DNA of 64,000 nucleotides from assembly GCF_032930845.1 (NCBI RefSeq), contig NZ_CP136758.1, forward strand, positions 2,061,001 through 2,125,000, in the 5' to 3' direction. Position 1 is the first letter of the stretch, and every line of letters begins with the position of its first letter. A program made the translations under genes and the position numbers. A model generated the notes under the pieces. The model was not told the DNA's origin. It saw nothing but the letters and a program-made list of their open reading frames with translations, and did not search any database. Below are positions 17,136-26,487 of the stretch, one piece after another. This DNA comes from Parvularcula sp. LCG005. GTDB lineage: Bacteria; Pseudomonadota; Alphaproteobacteria; Caulobacterales; Parvularculaceae.

Positions 17136-18353
17136 TCACAACCACCGAGTCGCGTCGAACAGTTTCCGATGCTCCTCAATGGCATAACCGTCAGTCATGC
17201 CGGCAATGTAGTCACAGATCGCCCGGGCGCGCTTCTCAGGCGACTTGCCTTCCTGTCGCTCGAACCAGACCGGCGGCAGAACCTCGGGCTCGTTGAAGAA
17301 CAGGTCGAACAATTGCCGCACGACGCGTTTGGCATGGCTGCGCGCCCGGTTCACCTTATAATGTCGATACATTCGCCCCCACAGAAAACCCCGCAATTCC
17401 GTCAGTGATGGCGCGAGCTTTTCTGAAAACGCCACCATGGGCACACCCGCCTCGCGCACGGCATCGGCGCTCGTCGGCTTGTAGGTCGCGAGGCGGTCTT
17501 TGGTCTCGGCGAATACATCCTCTACCATGCGGCCGATCAGGATGCTGACAGCTTCGGAAATCTGCACGGACTGGGGCGCATCGGGATATTTGGCCAGGAT
17601 CTCGTAAAGAGCCGGGCCAATCAGCGGTACGTCGCGAGCCTCATCAATATCAAAAAGCCCTGCCCGCAGGCCATCTTCGGTATCGTGATTATTATAGGCG
17701 ATGTCGTCAGCGAGTGCGGCCACCTGGGCCTCAATCGAGGGATAGCCATCGAGTTTCAGGTCGTGATTTTCGCCATATTCAACAATCGCGGCGGCAAGCG
17801 GCGGCGCTCCTGCCCGGCCTTTGAGCTTTGCCAGTTCGTCAGCCAGCGGCCCGATCAGCGGGCCATTGTGCTTGACGGCGCCTTCGAGGGTCTCCCAGGT
17901 CAGGTTCAGCCCATCATAGGCTGCCCGGTGGCGTTCAAGTTTGGTCAGTACCCGCAAGGTCTGCGCATTATGATCAAAGCCGCCATAGGGGGCCATGCAC
18001 TCTTCGAGCACATCCTCCCCCGTATGGCCGAAAGGCGAATGCCCAAGATCATGGGCCAGCGCCACGACCTCGCCCAGATCCTCATCCAGCTGCAGTCGGC
18101 GACACAGCGTGCGGGCGATCTGGCTGACTTCCAAGGAATGGGTCAGGCGCGTGCGATAATGGTCACCCTCGTGAAAAACAAAAACTTGGGTCTTGTGTTT
18201 CAGGCGACGGAACGCGGCGGAGTGGATCACGCGATCGCGATCCCGCTGAAAAGGCGTACGTGTCTGCGACTCGGGCTCGTCATGCAGACGGCCCCGCGTA
18301 TTTTCCGCGCGCTCGGCATAAGGCGCCAGAGGGGCAGGAAATGGCAGCGGCAT
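17136..18353 (-). CDS. dgt: Deoxyguanosinetriphosphate triphosphohydrolase-like protein
   Basis: HD-domain nucleotidase family (dGTPase, type 2) hydrolysing a dNTP to nucleoside and triphosphate. Metal ligands are visible in THSLEVSQIAR (H), VVALAHDLGHSPFGHTGE (HD) and the later LADDIAYNNHDTEDG. Other signatures: FQRDRDRVIHSAAFRRLKHKTQVF at 20-plus residues from the start. The ATG at 18353 (AAGGAG, six bases upstream) is preferred over the longer frame from GTG 18371, which would put that ribosome-binding site inside the gene; the protein is then 405 residues. The head-to-head neighbour is the AI-2E family gene. Confidence 0.92.
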   Translation of the reverse strand: MPLPFPAPLAPYAERAENTRGRLHDEPESQTRTPFQRDRDRVIHSAAFRRLKHKTQVFVFHEGDHYRTRLTHSLEVSQIARTLCRRLQLDEDLGEVVALAHDLGHSPFGHTGEDVLEECMAPYGGFDHNAQTLRVLTKLERHRAAYDGLNLTWETLEGAVKHNGPLIGPLADELAKLKGRAGAPPLAAAIVEYGENHDLKLDGYPSIEAQVAALADDIAYNNHDTEDGLRAGLFDIDEARDVPLIGPALYEILAKYPDAPQSVQISEAVSILIGRMVEDVFAETKDRLATYKPTSADAVREAGVPMVAFSEKLAPSLTELRGFLWGRMYRHYKVNRARSHAKRVVRQLFDLFFNEPEVLPPVWFERQEGKSPEKRARAICDYIAGMTDGYAIEEHRKLFDATRWL

Positions 18354-18507
18354 GAGGGACTCCTTATTCACGTCCTGTCCGCCGGTTCGCGCAAAACCTC
18401 AAGTCTGAAGCCACCAGAGAGACATTTAATAAAGCAGCGCCGCCCGCAACCTTTTGTCGCGCGAAGGGTTTGGTTTCGTTAGGCGGAAAAAGGAGCGCGC
18501 CCTCGGC

Positions 18508-19704
18508 ATGACGGACGGGAACGCCAATAGCGATCTGGGGAACGACACCTCTTCACCGAACAATTCTGGGCCGCTGGGCGGATTGGGCAAATTGCTGACC
18601 ATTCGGCACAGCTGGGCACTCGTGGCCGTTTTTCTCATCGTCGCCGTCGCCGCGATCATTCAGGCGCGCGCGCTCCTGATGCCCATCCTGTTTGCTTTTC
18701 TGCTCGCCATTACTTTTGCCCCCATCCGCCGCGGCCTAAACAAGGCGAAAATCCCGTCGAGCATCGCCGCAGCGGTCATTGTACTTTCATTGATCGGCGT
18801 GCTGGTCCTCGGGATCATCGGCCTGTCTGCGCCTGTGCGCAGTTACATGGAGAATGCGCCGGACCTTATCGCCCAGGTCGAGCAGAAACTCACCTCGGTC
18901 TCCAGCACGATGGAGAGTGTCAGCAAGGTCGGCAAGGAAATGGAAAAGCTGACACCGACCGATAGCGAAGAAGATGTGGTTGTCATGAAGCAGCCGGGGC
19001 CCCTCGCCAAGTTCGCGACTGGCGCGCCGTTGCTCCTCGGGCAAATTATCCTGACCCTGGCCCTGCTTTATTTCATCCTCGCATCCGGCGACATGTTTTA
19101 CGAAAAGACAGTGCACGCCATCCCCAGCTTCGCCGACAAGCGGCGCGCTGTGCAGATTTTCCGGGACATTGAGAACAAGCTCAGTCGATATTTTCTGACA
19201 ATTACCGTCATCAATATCGGGCTCGGCGTGGTGACGGGCCTGGCCCTGCATCTGTGCGGCATGCCGAACGCCGCTCTTTTCGGGGCCATGGCATTTGTCT
19301 TCAACTATGTCCCCTACCTTGGCGCTGTGGCAGGCACAGCGATTGTCAGCATGGTGGGCGTCCTGACCTATGACACGGTTTCGCCAGCCATTGGCGTCGG
19401 TTTCCTGTTCTGGTTCCTCACCGCGGTGGAAGGCCAGTTCGTGACCCCCGTGGCTGTGGGGAAAAGCCTCAAGCTCAATACTGTTGTCGTGTTTCTCGCC
19501 GTCGCGTTCTGGGGTTGGGCCTGGTCCGTGATTGGCATGATCATCGCCATGCCGACACTGATCGCGCTCCGGGCCTTTTCCGAACACGTGCCAAAACTGC
19601 GGCCACTCGGCACATTCCTCTCAGCGCGCCATGCGGAGATGGATGACCCACCCCGCACCGCCACCGAGCCGGAGCCCGCTGCACAGACCGCGAGCGCGGT
19701 CTGA
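18508..19704 (+). CDS. AI-2E family transporter (PerM-like)
   Basis: A 398-residue inner-membrane protein of the AI-2 exporter/PerM superfamily, whose members export small molecules or act in Na+/H+ antiport. After a 30-residue polar start come paired hydrophobic segments (LVAVFLIVAVAAIIQARALLM; ILFAFLLAITFAPIRRGL), a non-membrane stretch (about 115-180), and the conserved second half with NYVPYLGAVAGTAIVSM and FLFWFLTAVEGQFVTPVAVG. ATG 18508 follows AGGAG with a 12-base spacer; the frame extends upstream to a TTG at 18454 with no better site. Substrate unknown. It sits between dgt and erpA, which are close neighbours in many relatives. Confidence 0.85.
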   Translation: MTDGNANSDLGNDTSSPNNSGPLGGLGKLLTIRHSWALVAVFLIVAVAAIIQARALLMPILFAFLLAITFAPIRRGLNKAKIPSSIAAAVIVLSLIGVLVLGIIGLSAPVRSYMENAPDLIAQVEQKLTSVSSTMESVSKVGKEMEKLTPTDSEEDVVVMKQPGPLAKFATGAPLLLGQIILTLALLYFILASGDMFYEKTVHAIPSFADKRRAVQIFRDIENKLSRYFLTITVINIGLGVVTGLALHLCGMPNAALFGAMAFVFNYVPYLGAVAGTAIVSMVGVLTYDTVSPAIGVGFLFWFLTAVEGQFVTPVAVGKSLKLNTVVVFLAVAFWGWAWSVIGMIIAMPTLIALRAFSEHVPKLRPLGTFLSARHAEMDDPPRTATEPEPAAQTASAV

Positions 19705-19752
19705 CCCTTTGCAGCACGACCGCCAATCCCTATATCGCGTGTAGGAGGCCCC

Positions 19753-20097
19753 ATGGCAGACGGAAGCGATCACCCTCAAATTACCCTGACGGATAGTGCC
19801 GCGCGACGGATCGCGAAGATCCTGAAGGGCGAGCCGGATGGGTCCATGTTGCGCATCGCTATTCTGGGCGGCGGCTGCTCCGGGTTTCAGTACGACTACA
19901 AGATCGTCACCAGCCGTGAGGACGATGACCTCGTCCTTGAAAAGGATGGCGCCACTGTCCTGATCGACGAGATGACCCAGCAATATATGCCGGGTGCCGT
20001 TATTGATTACACCGAAGAGCTGATTGCCGCGGCCTTCAAGATCGACAATCCGCTGGCAACAGCCAATTGCGGTTGCGGCACCAGCTTCTCCATCTGA
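19753..20097 (+). CDS. erpA: Iron-sulfur cluster insertion protein ErpA (HesB/IscA family)
   Basis: A-type carrier delivering Fe-S clusters to apoproteins. 114 residues; ITLTDSAARRIAKIL start, then the three conserved cysteines in GGGCSGFQYDY and ANCGCGTSFSI. GGAGG stands eight bases before the ATG. Encoded 48 nt after the AI-2E gene on the same strand. ErpA rather than IscA is preferred because no isc genes are nearby and the dgt-side location matches ErpA in relatives; the families are hard to separate by eye. Confidence 0.92.
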   Translation: MADGSDHPQITLTDSAARRIAKILKGEPDGSMLRIAILGGGCSGFQYDYKIVTSREDDDLVLEKDGATVLIDEMTQQYMPGAVIDYTEELIAAAFKIDNPLATANCGCGTSFSI

Positions 20098-20195
20098 GAC
20101 GCTCCGGCTTCTCCTAATGTTTCAAGAAGTGACGGCGCGATTGGGACGACCGGCAAAATCCGCTATGGGAAAGCTTTATTGCCGGGGAGCCCCTC

Positions 20196-20663
20196 ATGCT
20201 GACAGCCCTGTTCGCCTTCCTTTCAATGGCTGGCGCCGATCATCATCAACCTGATGAAAAAGACGTCATCCTCGCGGTGACGCAGACGGTCTTTGACGCC
20301 ATGGCCGCCCATGATGGCGACATGCTCCTCGCAGCTTTCCATTCCCCGGACACACCCCTACGGATCATTCGTCCGCAGGCAGATGGACCGACGATCATTC
20401 AGACAGTCCCGGTCTCGACCTTCGCAGCCTCCATCGCGGGGTCCGAACACGATCTGTACGAGGCGGGCCGCGACAGCACGGTGCTTGTCAGCGGGCCCAT
20501 GGCCATGGTCTGGATGCCGTTCACCTTCCAGCTGGACGGCCAGCACTCCCATTGCGGCGTCAACAACTTTACTCTCGCCATGACGCAAGATGGCTGGAAA
20601 ATCATCGACAGCGCCTATAACCATGACACCGATTGCGCCGAAGACGGGTTTCCCAAGAAATGA
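20196..20663 (+). CDS. NTF2-like (SnoaL-type) protein, probably exported
   Basis: A 155-residue protein with a short hydrophobic start (MLTALFAFLSMAGA, possible signal peptide). The remainder fits the NTF2-like fold: an opening helix ILAVTQTVFDAMAAHDGDMLLAAFHSP, a middle beta region, and a closing FTLAMTQDGWKIIDSAYN, the usual last strands. The family covers many small-molecule binding or isomerase proteins, so function is open. Two cysteines (SHCGV, TDCAE) could form a disulfide in the periplasm. Its stop overlaps the xth start (ATGA). Confidence 0.7.
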   Translation: MLTALFAFLSMAGADHHQPDEKDVILAVTQTVFDAMAAHDGDMLLAAFHSPDTPLRIIRPQADGPTIIQTVPVSTFAASIAGSEHDLYEAGRDSTVLVSGPMAMVWMPFTFQLDGQHSHCGVNNFTLAMTQDGWKIIDSAYNHDTDCAEDGFPKK

Positions 20664-21457
20664 AAATTGCCTCCTGGAACGTCAATTCCATTAATGCCCG
20701 CCTGCCCCGCATCCTTGACTGGTTCGATGCAGCCAAGCCCGATGTCTGTGTGCTGCAGGAAATCAAATGTGTGGACGAGAAGTTCCCTGTCAGCGATTTT
20801 GAGGATCGTGGCTATAATGTGCATGTCTACGGACAGAAAACCTATAACGGCGTCGCGCTTCTATCAAAGCATCCCGTAGAAGATGTCATCCGGGGCGTCC
20901 CGGGGTTCGATGACGAATTCAGCCGCTATATCGAGGCGACAATCACGCCTGACGATGCCCAGCCTGTCCGCGTCGGCGGGCTCTACCTGCCCAATGGCAA
21001 CCCGGCCCCCGGGCCCAAATATGACTACAAGCTGGCATGGATGGAAGCGTTCGAGGCGCACGCGCGGTCACTGCTCAACACCGAAGAGGCTGTTGTTCTG
21101 ACCGGCGACTACAACGTCATCCCTGAGCCCGAAGGCGTCTACGACCCGCGCGGCTGGGCCGATGACGCCCTCTTCCGGCTGGAGACCCGCACCGCGTTCC
21201 GCCGCATCCTCAATCTGGGGTATACGGACGCTCTGTGGCATACCCATCAGGGTCAGCCATTCTACACCTTCTGGGACTATCAGGCCGGCGCCTGGAACAA
21301 GAATAACGGCCTGCGCATCGACCACTTCCTGATGTCGCCCCAAGCCTTTGATCGCCTGTCGAGCGGAGGGGTCGACAAGGATACTCGCGATCCCTCCATC
21401 GGCAATGGCGACGTCAAACCGTCAGATCACGTGCCGGTCTGGGTTGAGATGGAATAA
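20660..21457 (+). CDS. xth: Exodeoxyribonuclease III
   Basis: AP endonuclease/3'-5' exonuclease in base-excision repair. The ATG at 20660 overlaps the previous stop and gives MKIASWNVNSINARLP, the exact family N terminus; the longer frame is not used. 265 residues. Catalytic motifs: LQEIKC (Glu), LTGDYNVIP (Asp, Asn), IDHFLMS and SDHVPVWVE (Asp/His). Standard length, and the start overlap with the NTF2-like gene suggests co-transcription. Confidence 0.97.
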   Translation: MKIASWNVNSINARLPRILDWFDAAKPDVCVLQEIKCVDEKFPVSDFEDRGYNVHVYGQKTYNGVALLSKHPVEDVIRGVPGFDDEFSRYIEATITPDDAQPVRVGGLYLPNGNPAPGPKYDYKLAWMEAFEAHARSLLNTEEAVVLTGDYNVIPEPEGVYDPRGWADDALFRLETRTAFRRILNLGYTDALWHTHQGQPFYTFWDYQAGAWNKNNGLRIDHFLMSPQAFDRLSSGGVDKDTRDPSIGNGDVKPSDHVPVWVEME

Positions 21458-21547
21458 CGCGACGACGCACCTCACACAGTTGCAAATCACATGCCGAGAT
21501 TCGGCTCCCCCTTGGCCTTGCGGCGAACAGCCCCTAGAGGGATGTTC

Positions 21548-22651
21548 ATGAAATGGTCCCCCCAACAGGATGAGGCGCTGAAGGCCGCCTCCAAATGGCT
21601 GAACGGCAAGCGCGAGTCGCAGGTGTTCCGCCTCTTTGGCTATGCCGGCACCGGCAAGACAACACTCGCGCGGCATCTGGCCGAGCATATGGACGGCGAT
21701 GTTGTCTTCGGCGCATTCACGGGCAAGGCCGCCCACGTTCTGCGGCAGAAGGGGTGCGAAGGCGCCCAGACGATCCACTCCCTCATCTACCGACCCGCCG
21801 TCAGTGAGGACGAAGAGCCCGGCGAGGAAGGCCCGCAATTCACCATCCGCCGGGACGCCCCCGCCGCTGATGCCGACCTCATCATCATCGATGAATGCTC
21901 CATGGTGGATGAGGATCTGGGTCGTGACCTCCTGTCTTTTGGTCGCCCTGTCCTCGTCCTCGGTGACCCGGCCCAGTTGCCCCCCGTCAAGGGCGGCGGC
22001 TATTTCACGGATCATGAACCGGACATGATGCTGACAGAGGTGCATCGTCAGGCGGCGGACAATCCGATCATCCAGCTGTCCATGCAGATTCGCGATGGAG
22101 AGATTCCCCCTGCCGGCGATTACGGCGCGGCGAAGATCATCGCCAAGCGCGACCTCGATCCCAACCTGGTGATGGAGGCCGATCAGGTCCTCGTCGGCAC
22201 CAACCGCACGCGCCAGCGCTATAACGAGCGGATGCGGGAGCGCCTGGGCTTTGACGGCAATGAGCCATGGATTGGCGAACGCCTCGTCTGCCTGCGGAAC
22301 AACAAGACCAAGGGGCTGCTCAATGGCGGCCTCTGGACGGTGAAGACCCGTCACGGGAAAAAACGCGGCATGTTGCGCATGGACCTGACGCCAGAAGATG
22401 GCGGCCGCGCCACACGCGTTTCGGTCCTGCCCGAATTTTTCAGTGGCGATACCGCGAACATCCCATGGCCCAAACGCCGCAACTCCGATGAATTCGATTA
22501 CGGCTACGCCCTGACGGTCCACAAATCCCAAGGCAGCCAATGGGACAATGTGGTCCTGTTCGACGAGAGTTATGCGTTTCGCGATGATCGGCTAAAGTGG
22601 CTCTATACCGGCGTGACCCGGGCGGCAGAAACCCTGACCGTCGTCCGCTAA
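21548..22651 (+). CDS. Small RecD/Dda-like ATP-dependent DNA helicase
   Basis: A 367-residue superfamily 1B helicase of the stand-alone type seen in phages and many proteobacteria. Motif I is FGYAGTGKTTLARH, motif Ia region GAFTGKAAHVLRQKGC, motif II LIIIDECSMVDEDL, motif III LVLGDPAQLPP, motif IV/V near VHRQAADNPI, and the C-terminal UvrD_C_2 box TVHKSQGSQWDNVVLFDES followed by LYTGVTRA. Likely works on stalled forks or primer displacement, like T4 Dda. ATG 21548 has GAGG seven bases upstream; ATG 21542 would be adjacent to it. Lies 90 nt after xth. Confidence 0.88.
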   Translation: MKWSPQQDEALKAASKWLNGKRESQVFRLFGYAGTGKTTLARHLAEHMDGDVVFGAFTGKAAHVLRQKGCEGAQTIHSLIYRPAVSEDEEPGEEGPQFTIRRDAPAADADLIIIDECSMVDEDLGRDLLSFGRPVLVLGDPAQLPPVKGGGYFTDHEPDMMLTEVHRQAADNPIIQLSMQIRDGEIPPAGDYGAAKIIAKRDLDPNLVMEADQVLVGTNRTRQRYNERMRERLGFDGNEPWIGERLVCLRNNKTKGLLNGGLWTVKTRHGKKRGMLRMDLTPEDGGRATRVSVLPEFFSGDTANIPWPKRRNSDEFDYGYALTVHKSQGSQWDNVVLFDESYAFRDDRLKWLYTGVTRAAETLTVVR

Positions 22652-22671
22652 CCCTGACCTCGGAGGGCCCT

Positions 22672-23619
22672 ATGCGACTGATCCCTGTTTTATTGAGCGC
22701 CGCGATGCTGGCCGCCTGTTCTGACGGCGCGGTCGAGATAAGCGATGTCGAGGAGGTCGGCGCCGCCCTGCCCGCGGCGGATTACACCGCCCGCGAAAAA
22801 GCTATTGTAGGGGTGCTGAACGATTATTACGCCAGCGCCAAGGCGGCCGATTTTGACCGATGGATTGCCCTGTTTGCGCCCGACGCCATATTCTACGGCA
22901 CCGATGCGACCGAAGCGTGGCCCCGCGACGAATTCGCGGCCGGCGTGAAGGAAAGCTTTTCCATGGGACAGGGCTGGGATTTTCACGTCCGCGAGCGAAA
23001 GGTCACCGTCGCAAAAGACGGCAACACCGCCTGGTTTGCCGAGCTGTCCTATTTTCAGAACACGGACTACCTTCTTCGCCCAACAGGTGTGATGGTGCGG
23101 GATGCTTCAGGGGATTGGAAAATTGCGCAGCTGGTGATGGGCGTACCCTTCCCCAACGCGATCTATGAGGCCTTCCTGAGCGGTCTGCAGGCCACCGATG
23201 AGGGAGCCTCAGTCCAGATTGCGGCCATTGGCGGCGTCCTCGACACGCTTCACACCGCGGCGGCCAAGGGCCAGTTTGATGAGTACTTTTCGCTTTATAC
23301 GGATGACGCAATGTTTCTCGGGACAGACGCAACGGAGCGTTGGACGATGGAGCAGTTCCGCAGTTACGCCAAACCGGCTTTTGCCGATGGTCATGGCTGG
23401 ACCTATGAGGTCGTCGACCGCCATATCGAATTGTCACCAATGAAAAATGTCGCCTGGTTTGATGAGCGCCTGATCAATGACGCCTATGGCGAAACGCGCG
23501 GCACCGGTACGCTCGTCCGCACAAATAAGGGCTGGAAGATTGCCCAGTACAATCTCACCTTCACGATCCCCAATGAGGTGGCTGACAAGGTGGTTGCCAC
23601 CGTCAAGGGCGGGCCGTGA
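22672..23619 (+). CDS. Lipoprotein with two tandem NTF2-like (SnoaL) domains
   Basis: A 315-residue lipoprotein (lipobox LAAC, Cys16; GGAGG before the ATG). Two copies of one domain follow. Copy 1 (about 45-175) contains ALFAPDAIFYGTDATEAW and GQGWDFHVRERKVTV ending SGDWKIAQLVMG; copy 2 (about 185-310) contains SLYTDDAMFLGTDATERW and GHGWTYEVVDRHIEL ending NKGWKIAQYNLTF. Each matches the SnoaL_3-type NTF2 fold, with the FxGTDATE loop conserved in both. Ligand or activity unknown; it is probably a periplasmic binding protein or enzyme. The downstream pseudouridine synthase gene overlaps its stop codon. Confidence 0.8.
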   Translation: MRLIPVLLSAAMLAACSDGAVEISDVEEVGAALPAADYTAREKAIVGVLNDYYASAKAADFDRWIALFAPDAIFYGTDATEAWPRDEFAAGVKESFSMGQGWDFHVRERKVTVAKDGNTAWFAELSYFQNTDYLLRPTGVMVRDASGDWKIAQLVMGVPFPNAIYEAFLSGLQATDEGASVQIAAIGGVLDTLHTAAAKGQFDEYFSLYTDDAMFLGTDATERWTMEQFRSYAKPAFADGHGWTYEVVDRHIELSPMKNVAWFDERLINDAYGETRGTGTLVRTNKGWKIAQYNLTFTIPNEVADKVVATVKGGP

Positions 23620-24290
23620 CCGCGACCACGAAAACCGGGCGCCCCCTGCCCGAATATCACCCGCCTACCGACCCGTGGCTGGATATTCTGCATGAGGATG
23701 ACGACATCGTCGTTCTGAACAAGCAGGCAGGACTGTTGTCAGTGCCCGGCAATATCAGTCGCGACAGTCTGGAAACCCGCGTGGCAGATCGATTTGGCGA
23801 TACACTTGTCGCTCACCGGCTGGACATGGCGACCAGCGGCGTCATCGTCATGCCAAGGGGCAAGGCGAACCTGGCCAATATCGGCAAGCAGTTCGAGAAC
23901 CGCCAGACCCATAAACGGTATATTGCCATGGTCTGGGGTCAATTGTCATCTGATGCAGGAACGATAGATGCGCCCATGCGCTGCGACTGGCCCAACCGGC
24001 CGATTCAGATGATCTGTCATGAGCGGGGCCGTCCTGCCCTCACCCACTGGCAGGTGACGGACCGCTTTGATGACCGAACTCGCGTCGCCCTGACGCCTAT
24101 CACGGGGCGATCACACCAGTTGCGCCTTCACCTGAAATCGATCGGCCACTCGATCCTTGGTGATGAGTGGTATGCGGATGGCCCGGCACGCGCGGCGGCA
24201 GACCGCCTTTTGCTACATGCAGAGGCGCTGACCCTGCGGCATCCGGGATCGGGGGAGATGATGACGTTCATCGCCCCCGTCCCGTTCTGA
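23616..24290 (+). CDS. rluA: RluA-family pseudouridine synthase
   Basis: Isomerises uridine to pseudouridine in RNA, most likely 23S rRNA U746 and tRNA U32 by similarity to RluA. 224 residues, no S4 domain, which fits RluA rather than RluC/D. Motifs: DILHEDDDIVVLNKQAGLLS, the catalytic HRLDMATSGVIVMP (Asp), ITGRSHQLRLHLKSIGH and the LLLHAEALTL close. The start is GTG 23616 overlapping the lipoprotein stop (GTGA). It converges on fadB with only 4 nt between stops. Confidence 0.9.
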   Translation: MTATTKTGRPLPEYHPPTDPWLDILHEDDDIVVLNKQAGLLSVPGNISRDSLETRVADRFGDTLVAHRLDMATSGVIVMPRGKANLANIGKQFENRQTHKRYIAMVWGQLSSDAGTIDAPMRCDWPNRPIQMICHERGRPALTHWQVTDRFDDRTRVALTPITGRSHQLRLHLKSIGHSILGDEWYADGPARAAADRLLLHAEALTLRHPGSGEMMTFIAPVPF

Positions 24291-24294
24291 GCAA

Positions 24295-26487
24295 TCAGGC
24301 TGCGTACAATTTGCCGTTCTTGGCGGCCAGGTCCTTGAACATTTGCGGCGGGTCAAACCGTTCGCCATGCTCGCTTGCCAACCGTTCTGCAGTTTCCACG
24401 AAGGTATTGACGCCGATCGTGTCGATATAGCTCATCGGGCCACCGGTCCACGGACAGAAGCCCCAGCCAAAGATGGCCCCGAGGTCGGCGGATTGCGGAT
24501 CGTGCACCACATCCTCGGCGAAGAGGTGCGCCGCGGCGACGAGCTGCAGGAACATCAGACGCTCCTTGACGACGTCCGGTGAAGGCTGCACCGCCTGCAG
24601 CGGGAACAGCTCGGCCAGGCCAGGCCACATGTATTTCTTGGCGCCGCCTTCGGGGTATTCATAATATCCCTTACCGACCTTCTTGCCCTTGCGACCCAGT
24701 TCGACCACGAACTTTTCGAAGAACTCTTCGACGCCGGTCGGCTTGTAATTGTCGCCTTCCTCCGCCTGCGCCGCTTTCATGATGTTATAGCCAAGCTCCT
24801 GGCTAACTTCATCCGTCAACGCCAATGGCCCGACCGGCATGCCCATATGCACAGCGCAATTGTCGATCAGGACGGGACTGATCCCCTCCTTCACCATCAG
24901 CGCCGCTTCATTGAGATAGGGCAGAACGACCGAGTTGCAGTAGAAGCCGCGATAATCGCGAACGACAATCGGTGTTTTCTTGATCATCCCGACATAATCG
25001 AGGGCCGTCGCCAAGGCGGCATCGCCGCTACCCGAATGCGGAATGATTTCCACCAGCGGCATTTTGTCGACGGGGGAGAAAAAGTGGATGCCGATAAACT
25101 GATCCGGTTTGCTCGAGTTTTTCGACAGATTGCCGATGGGGATCGTGGAGGTGTTGGTGGCAAAAATCACCTCCGGTTTGATCACGGCCTCAGTGGCCTT
25201 GATGACATCAGCCTTGACCTTCGGGTCTTCAAAAACGGCCTCAATGATGAGGTCGACATCGGCAAGATCGGCATAATCCGCCGTCGTCGCAATGCGGTTG
25301 AGAATCGCCTCGGCCTTGTCCTTGGTGATCTTGCCGCGAGAGACACCCTTGTCGTTCAGCTTGGCGGTGTAGGATTTGCCCTTCTCCGCCGCCTCGACGT
25401 CGCGGTCGAGCAGGACCACCTCCATGCCAGCGCGTGCAGTGACATAGGCGATGCCAGCGCCCATCATCCCCGCACCAAGGACGCCAACCTTCTTGATCTG
25501 AGACTTTGGCACGCCCTCTGGTCGGGCTGCGCCTTTTTCCGCAGCGCCCTTGTTGACGAACAGGGTACGGATCATGTTCCGCGCCTGTGGCTCCATCAGG
25601 CACTGTGTGAAATATTTGCTCTCGATCCGAAGCGCGACATCGATCGGTGTGATCGATCCTTCATAGATCGCAGACAGGATGCGCTGAACCGCCGGATAGT
25701 TATGGTTCGTCTGCCCCTGCGCAATGGCGGACGAGCCCGCGAATGTCGGCACGACACGGGGGTCCATGGCGCCAGCCCCACCGGGGATCTTGAAGCCCTT
25801 CTTGTCCCAGGGCTGGGTAGATTTCGGATTGGCCTTCACCCACTCCTTGGCCTTGGCAACAATCTCCGCATGCGGTGCAATCTCGTGGATCAGCCCTTGT
25901 GCCTTCGCGGCATTGGCATCCATATTCTTGCCTTGGGTGCAGATCTGCATCGCCGCCTGCACACCGGCCAGACGCATGATGCGCTGTGTCCCGCCCGCAC
26001 CGGGGATCAGGCCGACCATCACTTCTGGTTGCCCAAGGTTCAATTTGGGGTTGTCGCTTGCGACGCGGTAGTGGCAGGCGAGCGCCAGTTCCATCCCGCC
26101 GCCCAGGGCCAGACCATTGATTGCGGCAGCCACCGGCTTGGCGGTCGCCGTGCCCTTGACCAGATCCTTCGCCGACTGGCCAGCCGTTTCCATTTTTCGC
26201 AACAGGCGCTGCAATGTGTAGTTCGCCTCAAAAATGTCCTTGGGCGACGCATCCTCGGGCATGGAGGCGATCATGTTGAGATCCGCACCAGCGAGGAAGC
26301 CGGAGTCCTTGCCGCTGGTGACAACAAGACCCTTGATGCTGTCATCCGTACAGAACTTGTCGATCGCCTGTTCGAATTCTTCGATCAGTGCAGCGTTCCA
26401 GACATTCATGGACTGGTTTGGCAGGTCGATAGTCAGGAGCGCGATACCGTCAGCGTCCACATCGAAAGAAAAGGTTGTATAGGTCAT
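24295..26487 (-). CDS. fadJ: Fatty acid oxidation complex, enoyl-CoA hydratase/3-hydroxyacyl-CoA dehydrogenase
   Basis: Bifunctional beta-oxidation alpha subunit, 730 residues. The N-terminal crotonase domain (about 1-200) has SGKDSGFLAGADLNMI and AINGLALGGGMELALACHYR, the oxyanion and Glu motifs. The dehydrogenase half begins with the NAD-binding VGVLGAGMMGAGIAYVTARAG (about 335) and contains IFATNTSTIPIGNL and GIHFFSPVDKMPLVEII (catalytic His). Closest in pattern to alphaproteobacterial FadJ/FadB. The start codon overlaps the stop of the unknown exported-protein gene (ATGA), and fadA is one gene further upstream. Confidence 0.95.
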   Translation of the reverse strand: MTYTTFSFDVDADGIALLTIDLPNQSMNVWNAALIEEFEQAIDKFCTDDSIKGLVVTSGKDSGFLAGADLNMIASMPEDASPKDIFEANYTLQRLLRKMETAGQSAKDLVKGTATAKPVAAAINGLALGGGMELALACHYRVASDNPKLNLGQPEVMVGLIPGAGGTQRIMRLAGVQAAMQICTQGKNMDANAAKAQGLIHEIAPHAEIVAKAKEWVKANPKSTQPWDKKGFKIPGGAGAMDPRVVPTFAGSSAIAQGQTNHNYPAVQRILSAIYEGSITPIDVALRIESKYFTQCLMEPQARNMIRTLFVNKGAAEKGAARPEGVPKSQIKKVGVLGAGMMGAGIAYVTARAGMEVVLLDRDVEAAEKGKSYTAKLNDKGVSRGKITKDKAEAILNRIATTADYADLADVDLIIEAVFEDPKVKADVIKATEAVIKPEVIFATNTSTIPIGNLSKNSSKPDQFIGIHFFSPVDKMPLVEIIPHSGSGDAALATALDYVGMIKKTPIVVRDYRGFYCNSVVLPYLNEAALMVKEGISPVLIDNCAVHMGMPVGPLALTDEVSQELGYNIMKAAQAEEGDNYKPTGVEEFFEKFVVELGRKGKKVGKGYYEYPEGGAKKYMWPGLAELFPLQAVQPSPDVVKERLMFLQLVAAAHLFAEDVVHDPQSADLGAIFGWGFCPWTGGPMSYIDTIGVNTFVETAERLASEHGERFDPPQMFKDLAAKNGKLYAA

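Noticed and set aside
21422-22540. 372-codon minus-strand frame opposite the RecD-like helicase
   Set aside because: The helicase motifs on the plus strand are unambiguous.
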